Below are positions 16,970-26,475 of a stretch of 64,000 bases of DNA, in pieces (within the stretch, counting starts at the first letter, position 1; every line of letters starts with the position of its first letter). The notes beneath the pieces are model-generated. The model was not told where the DNA came from. It did not search any database and worked only from the letters and a program-made list of their open reading frames with translations. A program made the position numbers and the translations under genes. Origin of the DNA: JADJRG01 sp964474905 (lineage in GTDB: Bacteria; Myxococcota_A; Polyangia; Nannocystales; Nannocystaceae); NCBI GenBank assembly GCA_964474905.1, contig CAYYUP010000013.1, forward strand, positions 1 through 64,000, read 5' to 3'.

Positions 16970-19465
16970 CTATTGGCGCCGAGCCGACGCTTCTTGGGCT
17001 CCGTCAATGTCAACCATCGCCGAGAGGATGCGGTCGTCCGTCGTCAGTCGATCGACGACATCTTGCCCCCGCAGTACCTCGCCCACCCAGGTGTAGCGAC
17101 CCTCGAGATGAGCGGCCCGCCTGTGCATGATAAAAAACTGCGAGCCGCCGGTATCGAGGCCAGCATCCGCGATGCCGACCGCCCCCCGGCTAAACGCAGA
17201 CCAGCTCGCCTCACCGGGCGAGCTAAAGCCAGGCCCCCCCCATCCAGTACCGCTGGGGTCGCCGCCCTGGACGACAAAACCGGGCACCACACGATGCCAC
17301 GCGACATCGCTGTAATAGGCCCTCCGCGAGAGATCGACCAACGCCGCGACACTCCAGGGCGCGACCTCGGGATCGAGGCGGATCGTGATCACGCCCTTCG
17401 TCGTATCGAGAGTCCAGAGCACGGAGGTGCCGAGCAACGGCCGCGGATCAAACGCCAAAGGTGATCGAGCCGACCGCTCTGGAGCCTCGGCAGGTGTCTC
17501 GCTCGCTCGCCCAGACAATTCCCGCGGCAGTACCTTGAGACAGGCCGAGCCGGCCGTTCGAACCGGCAACGGAGCCCCCCGCGCAATTCGACAGCGCTCG
17601 GCAACCCGAGCCTGCAGAGCCGCCGGCAGGGGCTCCGCGGTAGACGTCTGCGCAGGTTCCAAGTCCACCGGCGGCGGGGACTCCACGACCGCCTTTAACG
17701 CACCGAGCAACGCCGCCTCGAACTCCGGGTTGTTGACGGTACCTGTCCCTTCGGATGCATCGAGCAGGGCCCCAAGAACACGTGCTCGCTCGGCAGTACC
17801 GCTGCCATCATGCAGCCTCATCAGCGCGCCCACGATCTCGGAAGAAGCCCCCGAAACGGCCGTTGAAGGGTCCTTAATAGCATCTAGGAGCATATTTAGG
17901 ACCTCTGCGCGGGCGGCCGGCGACGAGCGACCATGGGTGCCCAAACCGATGACCGCAGCCAGCCGTACCCTCGCATCGACATGCACGGCGAGCTCGCCCA
18001 AGGTCTTGACGCCGCCAGCAAAACCCGAGCCGGCGAGCTCCGCGAGGATCGCTCGCCGAAGGTACACAGAACTGCCCCGAGAGACAGGCCCTCCGCAGAC
18101 CTCGATGCCCGCCGCAGGAGCACCTCCGCGGATCGCCAACGCCAGTGCTCGACAATGGATTCGCGAGAACGCCACCTCCGCGTCGGCAGTTCGCGCAGCA
18201 CGAGCACGAGCACGAGCACCCAGATGTGCCAGGCTCAAAGCCGCTGTCTGCTTCGCGAACTTCGCGACCTCAGGTTCGGCGGCGAAAGGCCCGAGTCGTT
18301 CGAGGCCGACCTCGATGACGTGCAGCTCAGTGCCCGGCGGTGAGTCGCCCGCGAGCACCGACAGAGCCCGACGGAGCCGTTCGATCAGCGCAAGACGCCC
18401 AGATATCGGCGCCTCTGTCCCCGTCAATGCCCTCATCGCCTCGATCACGACGGTCCACGAGGGATCGCCCAGAGCCCCCTCGAGGGCAGTGAGATCGGGC
18501 CCTAGGTCCCCATGCCCCCGACCTACACGTGCCTGCTCCGAGAGTTTTTTGGTCGCCTCTTGATCGGCCGGTGCAAAGCTACGCGCGAGACCGACGATCG
18601 CCTCGGCCCGCACCTCTGGATCATCGTCGTGCAACCGCTCGCGGAGTGCAGTCATCACCTCCGGAGTCAGCGAAGCGCCGCGGGCGAGGGCATAGGTCGC
18701 CCCGTATCGGAGCGCCGCTGGAGATCGACGTGATGCGAGCACCGCGGCGCCTTCGCAGTCGGTGTCGAACTCGATGCCCCGACGACCTAGACGACCGAGC
18801 GCAAGGCCGGCAGCAGCCGCCACTTGTGGATCATCCGCGCCGAGCCCTGTCGCCAAAAGAGGTAACAGAGCCCCGCGATCCTCGGCGACCGCGACCCGTG
18901 AAAGCGCAGCGAAAAGCGCTCGCTGAAGCTCCGTATCGGCACCTTCAAATGCCCGCAGCAACGGCTTGGCCGACGCCTCCTCCCCGAGCAGACCGTACGC
19001 GCGAGCGGCCGCCACACGGTCGCGCCCTGCCTCGAGAGCGCGCCCTAGGTGCGCCCGCGCCAACTCCCCACCCGAACGCCCAAGGCCCCGCAACGCCCGC
19101 GAGCGCTGGCCCGAGGGCCCGTCGTTCGCGAGCTCGATGAGCCGATCGATGCCCGCCGAACGGGCGAACTCAGCTTCGACTCGGACCTCCTCTGGGGTCG
19201 GCGCGCGCGGCTTTGGACGCACTCGCTCGGGTCCTATCTCCGCCCCTGACTCGACACCAGGCGAGGGCCCCGACAGGCTCGGTTCGCAACCGGAGAGCGC
19301 GGTCAAACTGAGCCCGACTCCGAGTCCGAATCCAGCGAGGCGAGCGAAGGCTGCAACTCGAACAACGCCCGCGCAGGGCCTCGTCCTCTCGGCAGCGGCC
19401 CTTGCCGCACCTAGCTCCCGCTTACAGGATCGGCCCAGGCGACTCCACTTTTCACTTTCGCGCAC
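16970..19465 (-). CDS. lipoprotein with HEAT repeats and C-terminal cyclophilin domain
   Basis: The 831-residue protein has lipobox TALSGCE near residue 60. A long alpha-helical region of HEAT-like repeats, rich in RxxAxxGLGR-type pairs, covers about residues 95-620. A C-terminal peptidyl-prolyl isomerase domain (about 670-825) has WHRVVPGFVVQGGDPSGTG, ADAGLDTGGSQFFI and YTWVGEVLRGQDVVD. The cyclophilin Arg, Gln and Phe core (HRV, GSQFFI) is present. It should act in the periplasm or at the cell surface as a folding factor, with the HEAT solenoid as scaffold. I know of no standard E. coli equivalent. A 53-bp gap separates it from the next upstream gene on the same strand. Confidence 0.88.
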   Translation of the reverse strand: MRESEKWSRLGRSCKRELGAARAAAERTRPCAGVVRVAAFARLAGFGLGVGLSLTALSGCEPSLSGPSPGVESGAEIGPERVRPKPRAPTPEEVRVEAEFARSAGIDRLIELANDGPSGQRSRALRGLGRSGGELARAHLGRALEAGRDRVAAARAYGLLGEEASAKPLLRAFEGADTELQRALFAALSRVAVAEDRGALLPLLATGLGADDPQVAAAAGLALGRLGRRGIEFDTDCEGAAVLASRRSPAALRYGATYALARGASLTPEVMTALRERLHDDDPEVRAEAIVGLARSFAPADQEATKKLSEQARVGRGHGDLGPDLTALEGALGDPSWTVVIEAMRALTGTEAPISGRLALIERLRRALSVLAGDSPPGTELHVIEVGLERLGPFAAEPEVAKFAKQTAALSLAHLGARARARAARTADAEVAFSRIHCRALALAIRGGAPAAGIEVCGGPVSRGSSVYLRRAILAELAGSGFAGGVKTLGELAVHVDARVRLAAVIGLGTHGRSSPAARAEVLNMLLDAIKDPSTAVSGASSEIVGALMRLHDGSGTAERARVLGALLDASEGTGTVNNPEFEAALLGALKAVVESPPPVDLEPAQTSTAEPLPAALQARVAERCRIARGAPLPVRTAGSACLKVLPRELSGRASETPAEAPERSARSPLAFDPRPLLGTSVLWTLDTTKGVITIRLDPEVAPWSVAALVDLSRRAYYSDVAWHRVVPGFVVQGGDPSGTGWGGPGFSSPGEASWSAFSRGAVGIADAGLDTGGSQFFIMHRRAAHLEGRYTWVGEVLRGQDVVDRLTTDDRILSAMVDIDGAQEASARRQ

Positions 19466-19518
19466 AGCCGCGACACTACCACCACGCAGGCCTCAGTCCC
19501 TGCCGCGACACCGTTGCC

Positions 19519-20655
19519 TCAGCCTCCCCCACAGCGCAGGCGCAGCTCCTCTGCGACCTTTGAGCCCTTCGTCGAAGCCGCAAGCGAGCGCGCTTCGCTG
19601 ACCTTTCCGAGGGCACAGAGCGCCCGGATTCGCAGCAGATCACGCCTCTCCTGAAGCTGCGAGCGCGGGAAGTCGCGAGCGTGCTGTTCGAGGATCGCCA
19701 GCGCTTTTCTCGGCTTGCTGCCAAGGGATCCTTTGGCCGCCTTAAGCATCTCTAGCTCAACGATCACGCGACCTGGATCCCGATCCTTGGCGAGCGCCGC
19801 ACGCTCGGCACGCTTGGCCCGACGCCTGCTCCGCGCGGAGCCCCGCCGCCGTTTCCCCTCCCGGGTCGCTCCATTCGATCTGTCCAAAAGTTCAGACCTC
19901 GTAGGCTCTGCTTCGCCCTCGGCTTCCGCTTCGGGCCGAACCTTGGATTCGGTCTCCACTGGCACCGCTGCGATCTGCACCGCCTTCGCCTCGGCCTCTC
20001 TCGCACCCAAAATCGCCAAATTCAGGGCGTCCCCCGTCGCCGCATGCAAACCACCAAAACCGATATAGAGGGCAAACAACAGAGCCGGAGAGGCCACTAA
20101 CAACCAAACCAAGGGGTGGGCTCGTCGCCCAAGCGGCACCGTCACGGCCACCCTCGCCTCTAGATCCTGCAGCAGCTCACGCTCGCGCTCGGGCGGAAGG
20201 CGCTCGCAAAGCACCGCCGCCTGCAGCAGCAAATGCGGCGATACGCCCCGATGCTCGGCATAGGCGGCGAAGCGGCGGCGCAGGTGCACGAGTTCCTCTA
20301 GAGTCGCGCCCTGGTCGAGCCCAAACTCGAGCGCGAGCAAGGCCGCGGTCGCCCCTGCCAATTCGTTGGCGACAAAGAGCAGCCCCCGCGCGGACCCCAG
20401 CTCCGCCACAAAGTCAGCGAGCAGCTCTCGCGCGGGAGGCCCCACAGCACGCTCAGGCAGGCGGCCAGTACGAACCTGATCGGACTGCCGCGCGAGGATC
20501 TTGAGCACCGCGCGGGCAACCGGCACGCCGGCCCTCAAAGCCTGCTCATAGGTGCCGCGTAGCGCTGCATCGAGTTCATCGGACTCGACACCCGAGGCCC
20601 GAAGACACGCCCGAAGCGCAGGGTAACTCCGTCGCAGGTGCCCTTTCATCCGCAT
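19519..20655 (-). CDS. membrane protein with C-terminal helical repeat region, function unknown
   Basis: The protein has about 378 residues. The N-terminal 200 are helical and Arg/Leu/Ala-rich (HLRRSYPALRACLRASG, LEFGLDQGATLEELVHLRRRF). One hydrophobic segment, LVWLLVASPALLFALYIGFG, is followed by an acidic then Arg/Lys-rich low-complexity stretch and a C-terminal TPR-like segment (KALAILEQHARDFPRSQLQERRDLLRIRALCALGKVSEA). The layout of cytoplasmic domain, single TM segment and tail resembles anti-sigma-factor-like or regulatory proteins. That is only a shape argument. GGAGG at 20673-20669 lies 13 nt before the ATG at 20655; a GTG at 20730 is the alternative start. Confidence 0.6.
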   Translation of the reverse strand: MRMKGHLRRSYPALRACLRASGVESDELDAALRGTYEQALRAGVPVARAVLKILARQSDQVRTGRLPERAVGPPARELLADFVAELGSARGLLFVANELAGATAALLALEFGLDQGATLEELVHLRRRFAAYAEHRGVSPHLLLQAAVLCERLPPERERELLQDLEARVAVTVPLGRRAHPLVWLLVASPALLFALYIGFGGLHAATGDALNLAILGAREAEAKAVQIAAVPVETESKVRPEAEAEGEAEPTRSELLDRSNGATREGKRRRGSARSRRRAKRAERAALAKDRDPGRVIVELEMLKAAKGSLGSKPRKALAILEQHARDFPRSQLQERRDLLRIRALCALGKVSEARSLAASTKGSKVAEELRLRCGGG

Positions 20656-20762
20656 CGCGAGCTTATCACCTCCGCGAATACCACCGAGCCCGAGCCGAAC
20701 CCCCGAAACACTCCTACGAGAACTCTTCACGGGCCTGCTCTATGGATTCTCTCCGCCCGATC

Positions 20763-20988
20763 TGCGATCGGATCGCGGATCGCGGATCGCGGATCGCGGA
20801 TCGCGGATCGCGGATCGCGGATCGCGGATCNNNNNNNNNNNNNNNNNNNNNNNNNNNNNNNNNNNNNNNNNNNNNNNNNNNNNNNNNNNNNNNNNNNNNN
20901 NNNNNNNNNNNNNNNNNNNNNNNNNNNNNNGGATCGCGGATCGCGGATCGCGGATCGCGGATCGCGGATCGCGGATCGCGGATCGATC
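20763..20988. repeat. 8-bp tandem repeat array interrupted by a gap
   Basis: The unit GGATCGCG is repeated perfectly on both sides of a 100-N gap, with about eight units before and seven after. It lies upstream of the gene at 19519 and just downstream of the gene ending at 20991. The real length is unknown because the assembly stops in it. It has no spacers and is not a CRISPR array. Confidence 0.92.
20831..20930. other. assembly gap of 100 N
   Basis: Exactly 100 N, the conventional size for an unknown gap, inside the GGATCGCG array. Confidence 0.98.
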
Positions 20989-20990
20989 GC

Positions 20991-22304
20991 TCAGTGAGCG
21001 CGCCCGCGGCTGCGCTTTGCCGGTCGCTCTTCGACCAGGGTCAGACCGATCGTCAGGGTGTCCTGGACCACGCTCGCCGAGGTCGCGCTCGCCCGCATCT
21101 GCGCGCCAAAGAGTTCGAAGCGGAGGCGTGCCGCGGTCGACTCACTGACCGCAAACGTCTGCCGACCCAGCCGACGAAACCAGAGCGCCGCTCGGACCTT
21201 GGCACTGCCCTTGGTCTCTTCGATGGTCGCATCGTCAACCGCCACCTCGATCTGCCCGCGGCCGACACTCAGCGCTGGAGTGCCGCCGAATTGCACGTAA
21301 GCGCAATCCTTCGTCGAGTCCCAAACATGGATCTTGAGCGGCCGCGGACCGGACTGCCAGCTGATGCCCGCCTCAAACGACCCACGAGGGCTCGCCGCAC
21401 CCTCGCGGGTATAACGAGCCGGAATCGTCCCCGCCGCCATCTGCCAATTGACCAGCTCCGCCACCGTCGCCCCAGACATCCGCAGCTGGGGGAGATGCGC
21501 CGGGGTCGAGGGATCACGGGCGAGCGTGGTCAAGCCCGCAGCTGGCAGACTGCTGGTGATCGCGACCAGCAGGTCGTTGTCGTCGGAGCGCAGACCGATC
21601 GCGGTGATCGGCAGATCTGGAAGATCGATCGAGAACTCCGTGAGAGCGCCGATATCACCGAGCAAATTGTCGCGAATAAAGGGCCACGAGCCGCCCAGCA
21701 GATCATCGGCGAGCAGGCTGACCAAACCATCCACCATGCTGCGATCGACAAAACGCTGAGTCGCCGAGGGCAGTTGCCGATAAAGAAAATCCCCCAGTCG
21801 CTTGCGCTCACCCGCCGGGATCGTCGGCTTGACGCGGGCGATGTCGGCAGGCGACACCGCGACGTCGACAACCCCATTCGCGACGTCTAAGCGCGGCGTC
21901 AACTCGGCCTCGAGATCGATCGTCGTCACCACCTGCGATCCACTCGAGAGCACAACCCGGGCGCGAAAAGCCAGACGATCGGCAGCCGCCGGCAGCAGGA
22001 TGATCGAGTGCAGCCGCGCGCTTAATGATGTGATCGGCAACTGGGCGACGCCGCCGATGCCCAGCGTCGGCAGCTTCACCCTGACCGGCTTGACCCGCGA
22101 GAGCCGAGCGCTGAGCTGCTGGCTGAGCGGCGCCAGCGGCAGCGCCAGGACCATCTGCGGACTGCTCGCGCGGAGTGTGCGATCGAGAAAGGCCTGCCGA
22201 TCCGCAGCGACGCGCTTGCACGCGCTCGCACAACCGCTCGCCAACGGAGCTGCAGCCAAGAGGGCGACGACGGAGAGGAGGCGAGCAGAGCGAAGCGCGT
22301 GCAC
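20991..22304 (-). CDS. lipoprotein, function unknown
   Basis: The 437-residue protein has lipobox LASGCAS (Cys25). The mature part is rich in beta-like alternating segments (VKPVRVKLPTLGIGGVAQLPI, RARVVLSSGSQVVTTIDLEAELTPRLDVANGVVDV) with a helical centre (FVDRSMVDGLVSLLADDLLGG). Long hydrophobic alternation and paired halves recall lipid-binding tubular (TULIP/BPI-like) proteins, but I cannot show that from sequence. It is separated from the upstream beta-propeller gene by 60 bp on the same strand and could be co-transcribed with it. The stop lies right beside the octamer array. Confidence 0.7.
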   Translation of the reverse strand: MHALRSARLLSVVALLAAAPLASGCASACKRVAADRQAFLDRTLRASSPQMVLALPLAPLSQQLSARLSRVKPVRVKLPTLGIGGVAQLPITSLSARLHSIILLPAAADRLAFRARVVLSSGSQVVTTIDLEAELTPRLDVANGVVDVAVSPADIARVKPTIPAGERKRLGDFLYRQLPSATQRFVDRSMVDGLVSLLADDLLGGSWPFIRDNLLGDIGALTEFSIDLPDLPITAIGLRSDDNDLLVAITSSLPAAGLTTLARDPSTPAHLPQLRMSGATVAELVNWQMAAGTIPARYTREGAASPRGSFEAGISWQSGPRPLKIHVWDSTKDCAYVQFGGTPALSVGRGQIEVAVDDATIEETKGSAKVRAALWFRRLGRQTFAVSESTAARLRFELFGAQMRASATSASVVQDTLTIGLTLVEERPAKRSRGRAH

Positions 22305-22364
22305 AGGCCGCAGTGTATCAGCGGCGACGCCACAAAATGCCGCAAGTGCACGCCGGGCAGCCGC

Positions 22365-24572
22365 TCAGCGGTCGATGATCAACGCGCCGCTACCGATGTT
22401 GCCGAAGGCATCCCGAGCTCGAACGACGACGCGATGTCGACCCGCCTTAAGATCCCCAGGGAGCTCAAAGGTGTAGTTCTCGTAATTGCCGTCGAAGATG
22501 CCGTCATCAGGGCTCGCCAGGCGAAAGGGGTGACCGTCGACGCTGACCCCAACGTCGTGCACATAGCCGCCGCTGTCCTTCGCAAAGCCGCGGAGCTGGC
22601 TGCCCTTCAGCTTGATCCCGCCGACTTCGGGGCGGCTGCGATCGACGACAAAGGGCGACGAGACCTTAACGTCAGTCTGCGCCTTGGCGACGCCATTGGC
22701 CGGCTCATCGCTCGCCCTCACCTCGACCTCGTAGAGACCATCGGGCACGCTGTCCAGGTCCCACTTGAGTTCCTTTTTGGTCACCGGCTCGTCACCGTGA
22801 AGCGCGACCCAGGCGTCACCGCTGCCCTCGGGACGCACGCGCACCTCGTAGACCAGGTCATCGCCGTCGCTGGCCTTGGCTTTCCACTTGATGGTCACCT
22901 CGCTGTCGGGCTCGTCGTCGTCGTCGATGTCGAAACTCGGTCGATCGAGTTCGACGGAGGTGACCAGCGGGGCGAGGTTTTCGGGGGCGTAGAAGAGCTC
23001 GACATCGCGGATCTCTGTGTCCGGCCCGATGAGCTCAAACTCGAGCTGAAGGTAACGGCGCTGCGGCACATTTAACCGCCCGCGTCGGCCCTCCCCCTCC
23101 TTGGCCAGGGCGACCGGCGACCACCCGCTCCAGCGCTTGTCCGGCTCGTCGCTGGGGCCGACCCGCACCCGCACCTTAAAGTTGCCGGCGCCGCGCATCA
23201 GCAGCGCGCCGTAGGTCGCCGGCTGCTTGGCGTCGAAGATTTTGGTCTTGTAGCGAGAGCGCTGCGAACGGGTGTCGTCGAGGCGGTAGACCGCCGCACC
23301 GTCACCGGTGGTCGCGAGCACCGACCCGTCGCGCAGCCGGCAAAGTGCGGTCGCCTTGCGCTCATCAAAGTCGGCGACCGTCGCCCGATCACGACGCCCC
23401 CGGATCCGGTAGATCTTGCCCTCGTACGACGACGCGACCAAAACCTCCTCGCGCGTGCCCAGGACCGCGACATCGGTGAAATACTGCCTGTCTTTGCGAA
23501 ACCAGATCTCCCAACTCGCCTCGCTCGCCCGCGCCAGATCGCGGCGCTTGCCCGCGCCAAGCAAATCGACGTGATAGAGCTTCGCGCTCGCCTTTACGCT
23601 CTTCTGGGCGCTCTGTGAGCGACCCTCCGGCGGCTGACCGACAAGACTTGTGCGGTTGAGGTTCTTGGTCAGCGCGTCAAGCGAAGAGAGACCGCCGTCC
23701 GAGAAGTCGTTGACGGCGGCGAGCAAGCCCCGCTCGGTGAGCGCAAGGGCCCGCACCTCGTCGCCGCGAAAGTCCTGCAGCAACACACCGTCGAGATCGC
23801 TGGTCACCTGGAAGAGCTTGGCCCGCGGCGCAGTACCGACAACAATCGAATCGCCGATCACCAACACCGAAAGCAGGTCCTTCTCGTCAACGTCGAGGAT
23901 CACCTTGGCATCCCCACCGCTCAGGCTCAGGGAGTAAAGCTCGCCCTTGGGCCCAGTGGCCACCAGGATCCGCCCCTTGTGCGGCCTGATCGCCCAAATC
24001 TGCTTGACGTCGAGCTTGGCAAACTCGCTGACCTCACCCTTGGGGCTAACCCGGTGGATCACACCGCCCGGTAAGGTCGCCGCGAGCAGGTCCCCGCCCG
24101 GCAGCTCGACGAGCGCACTGACGACAACTCCTGGCAGCTTGGCAACCACCTCCGCCCGCAGCTCATTTTCCTTCTTCTTCGCTCTTTCTTTCTTCGTTTC
24201 CTTCTTTGCCTTCTTCGCCTTCTTCGCCTTCTTCGCCTTGCCGATCTTGCCCTTGGCGAGGGTCACCCGCTGGATCGTCGCAGCATCAGCGGTGCCGATG
24301 TACATGTCCTTTCCGCTGGTCGCACAGGTAAAGGCGATCCGCGCATCGGCGGCGACAGAGCCACGCTGAGGCACGTATCCGACGGTAAGACGACCCGATC
24401 CCTCGATCGCCACGCCCTCCGCCTCCCCCTCGTCAAAGTCGTCAAAGTCGTCGATGTGGGCGATCTTTGTGCCGCCCGCACGAGCCTCGTCAGGCACCGC
24501 CGAGAGGCCGAGAACGAAGGTCGCAACTACGACAACAGAGATGAGTGGGCGGGGGCTGGAGCGTCGGCGCAT
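22365..24572 (-). CDS. secreted beta-propeller protein with Ig/Fn3-like C-terminus
   Basis: The 735-residue protein has a signal peptide (LGLSAVPDEARAG). An N-terminal and central beta-propeller has repeated blades: GKDMYIGTADAATIQRV, GDLLAATLPGGVIHRVSPKG, GRILVATGPKGELYSLSL, DSIVVGTAPRAKLFQV, GSVLATTGDGAAVYRL. A KKAKKAKKAKK-type Lys/Ala stretch interrupts blade one. The C-terminal part (about residue 530 on) has two Fn3/Ig-like domains (APLVTSVELDRPSFDID, VDRSRPEVGGIKLKG). The stop lies 20 bp from the S55 peptidase gene on the same strand, so the two probably form an operon. A role in envelope or secreted protein complexes is inferred. Confidence 0.8.
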   Translation of the reverse strand: MRRRSSPRPLISVVVVATFVLGLSAVPDEARAGGTKIAHIDDFDDFDEGEAEGVAIEGSGRLTVGYVPQRGSVAADARIAFTCATSGKDMYIGTADAATIQRVTLAKGKIGKAKKAKKAKKAKKETKKERAKKKENELRAEVVAKLPGVVVSALVELPGGDLLAATLPGGVIHRVSPKGEVSEFAKLDVKQIWAIRPHKGRILVATGPKGELYSLSLSGGDAKVILDVDEKDLLSVLVIGDSIVVGTAPRAKLFQVTSDLDGVLLQDFRGDEVRALALTERGLLAAVNDFSDGGLSSLDALTKNLNRTSLVGQPPEGRSQSAQKSVKASAKLYHVDLLGAGKRRDLARASEASWEIWFRKDRQYFTDVAVLGTREEVLVASSYEGKIYRIRGRRDRATVADFDERKATALCRLRDGSVLATTGDGAAVYRLDDTRSQRSRYKTKIFDAKQPATYGALLMRGAGNFKVRVRVGPSDEPDKRWSGWSPVALAKEGEGRRGRLNVPQRRYLQLEFELIGPDTEIRDVELFYAPENLAPLVTSVELDRPSFDIDDDDEPDSEVTIKWKAKASDGDDLVYEVRVRPEGSGDAWVALHGDEPVTKKELKWDLDSVPDGLYEVEVRASDEPANGVAKAQTDVKVSSPFVVDRSRPEVGGIKLKGSQLRGFAKDSGGYVHDVGVSVDGHPFRLASPDDGIFDGNYENYTFELPGDLKAGRHRVVVRARDAFGNIGSGALIIDR

Positions 24573-24591
24573 CGTTGGGGTCCGGCTCGGT

Positions 24592-26475
24592 TCAGGGCTT
24601 GGTCCTGCTCGGCAGGACAGAGATGTTGAGCTGATGTTCGCCCTCGATCACGTTGGCGGTCGGCAGCACGCGCCGGGCCATCTGTTTAAATCGCACGTCT
24701 CGGAGGGTCGTACCGTCGGCCTTGAGCGTCTCGAGCACCGAGCCCGGCATCTCGTCGAGAAGACCGTGATGGGTCGAAAGACCCTCGCCTTCGCGGTAGA
24801 TCGAGACCACCAAAGAACGTGCCGGATAGGCGGCTTCTAGGGTGTCGACGACGTCGTCTAGGTTGCTCGGCATCGGTCGATAGGGGCGCACGTAATCGCC
24901 GCCAACCAGGTGCACAACGATGTCCTCATCGCCGGCATCTTCGGGGATCCGAAGGTCGATTCGCTCGCGTCGACGGTCACCGCGATGGGCCCTAAAGGTG
25001 ACATCGAGGGCCACCAGCTCGCCAGCCCGAACCTCGCTCTGGGCCAGGCGCACCTCTTCGATGACCTCGACCTGCGCCCCGTAGCTCAGGCGGATCGACT
25101 GCTCGACACTGCGGATCCGAGCGACCTCGTACTGGTTGTCGAGCAACGCCCGCAGTACCAAAATGCCGCGGCTGCGACCGAGCATGCGCAGGTCCAGCCC
25201 CCTCTCAAAGAAGTACTCGTCAGAGATCTTGATCGAGCGCGGGCCTCGAGTGGTCTCTAAGGCGATCGTATGCTCGATCATCACCATCACCTCGGTGCTG
25301 TCCGAGCCGCCCTCCTCGGCGGCATCGACCAGGAGACCAGCGATGAGCGCCGGTGTCAGGCTCACGCCCTCGGCGACCTCGGAGTTGTAGAGGCGCTCGC
25401 CCATCTCAGGCTCAGCGGCGTAGAGATGGGTGATCACAGGGATCATCGGCGCGACGATATCTGTGCGCAGAGCGATCGCCGGCTGCCGATCCTGAATCAT
25501 CGCCCCGCGGGTCGTCAGCGGCGACGAGAGCTTCACCGAACGCTCGACGCTCGAGATGATCGTGTGCACGCGAGCGTCAGCGATCGGCAAATTTGACGGC
25601 CCGGCGTCGAACATCGGGTGGCCAAAGGCGAGCAAGCGCTCGCCCTTACGACCGCCCACCCAGGTCACAGTGCCGTTGGGCGCCGCCGAATTATCGCCGC
25701 GGATCAGCACCACCGAAACAGAGTCACCAGCGGTCCATTTTTTGGCGGACGAGGCGGCCGATGAAGAAGCCTGACCGCGACCCGAGCCACCGCGGACCGG
25801 CAGCAGATTGAGCTCCTCCGCGAGCATCCGGGTCGCGCCCGGACCGAAGCCGCTGACCGACATCGGTGCGCCAAGGGCGACGAGACCGCCGGCCGGCGAA
25901 AGTTCCTGCGGTCGCTTGCGGGGCGGCAACGGCGAGACCCCAAGGCCGAGGATCGCGTCGGCCCAACCGACCGTGCCCGCGCGGCTGCGTCCCAGCCCCT
26001 GCGGTGCTTTTGGCCGAACCATCGCATCTGGCCTAAAGGGCAGCTTGTCGACCGCCAGCATGCTGCTGATCGGAGTGATGCCGCCCATCGGATCCTTGTT
26101 GAAGCGGTAGCCATAAGCGAGCGCCCCGACCAGCTTGCCGTCGATGTAGATCGGCGAACCCGACATGCCGCCGACGATCCCGGAGTGCATCATGCGCGGG
26201 TCCGGCGAGCGAAAGAGAATGGCGTCCTGCCTGGGCAGGTAGTCGCGGACAACGTCGACAACTTCGATTTCGAAGCGATCGGTCTTCTCGCCGGAGAACA
26301 CCGTGACCGCATAACCCTTCATGCCGGGGCGAATCTCGCTAACCGGCATGGTCTCGGTCGGGCGGCCAACAGCAGTGGCAGGCAGGACGGTCGCGAGCAG
26401 CAGCGCCGCGACGCCGGCTGCTCCCGCCAAGGCTGCCCCTAGGGTCATGCGACGCTGACGTTCACGACTGACCAT
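24592..26475 (-). CDS. SpoIVB-type peptidase S55 domain protein
   Basis: The 627-residue protein has an N-terminal signal or anchor (AALLLATVLPATAVG). An S55 domain follows with MPVSEIRPGMKGYAVTVFSG, RMMHSGIVGGMSGSPIYI (nucleophile Ser of GMSGSP) and GKLVGALAYGYRFN. A large C-terminal beta-rich part follows. SpoIVB cleaves a sporulation regulator in Bacillus. The Gram-negative relatives with this long tail have no known substrate. The gene overlaps the thioredoxin-like gene by 14 bp and precedes the beta-propeller gene by 19 bp, so the three form one transcription unit. Confidence 0.88.
   Translation of the reverse strand: MVSRERQRRMTLGAALAGAAGVAALLLATVLPATAVGRPTETMPVSEIRPGMKGYAVTVFSGEKTDRFEIEVVDVVRDYLPRQDAILFRSPDPRMMHSGIVGGMSGSPIYIDGKLVGALAYGYRFNKDPMGGITPISSMLAVDKLPFRPDAMVRPKAPQGLGRSRAGTVGWADAILGLGVSPLPPRKRPQELSPAGGLVALGAPMSVSGFGPGATRMLAEELNLLPVRGGSGRGQASSSAASSAKKWTAGDSVSVVLIRGDNSAAPNGTVTWVGGRKGERLLAFGHPMFDAGPSNLPIADARVHTIISSVERSVKLSSPLTTRGAMIQDRQPAIALRTDIVAPMIPVITHLYAAEPEMGERLYNSEVAEGVSLTPALIAGLLVDAAEEGGSDSTEVMVMIEHTIALETTRGPRSIKISDEYFFERGLDLRMLGRSRGILVLRALLDNQYEVARIRSVEQSIRLSYGAQVEVIEEVRLAQSEVRAGELVALDVTFRAHRGDRRRERIDLRIPEDAGDEDIVVHLVGGDYVRPYRPMPSNLDDVVDTLEAAYPARSLVVSIYREGEGLSTHHGLLDEMPGSVLETLKADGTTLRDVRFKQMARRVLPTANVIEGEHQLNISVLPSRTKP

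Noticed and set aside
20763..20988. Possible CRISPR array
   Set aside because: Eight-base units with no spacers; simple tandem repeat.
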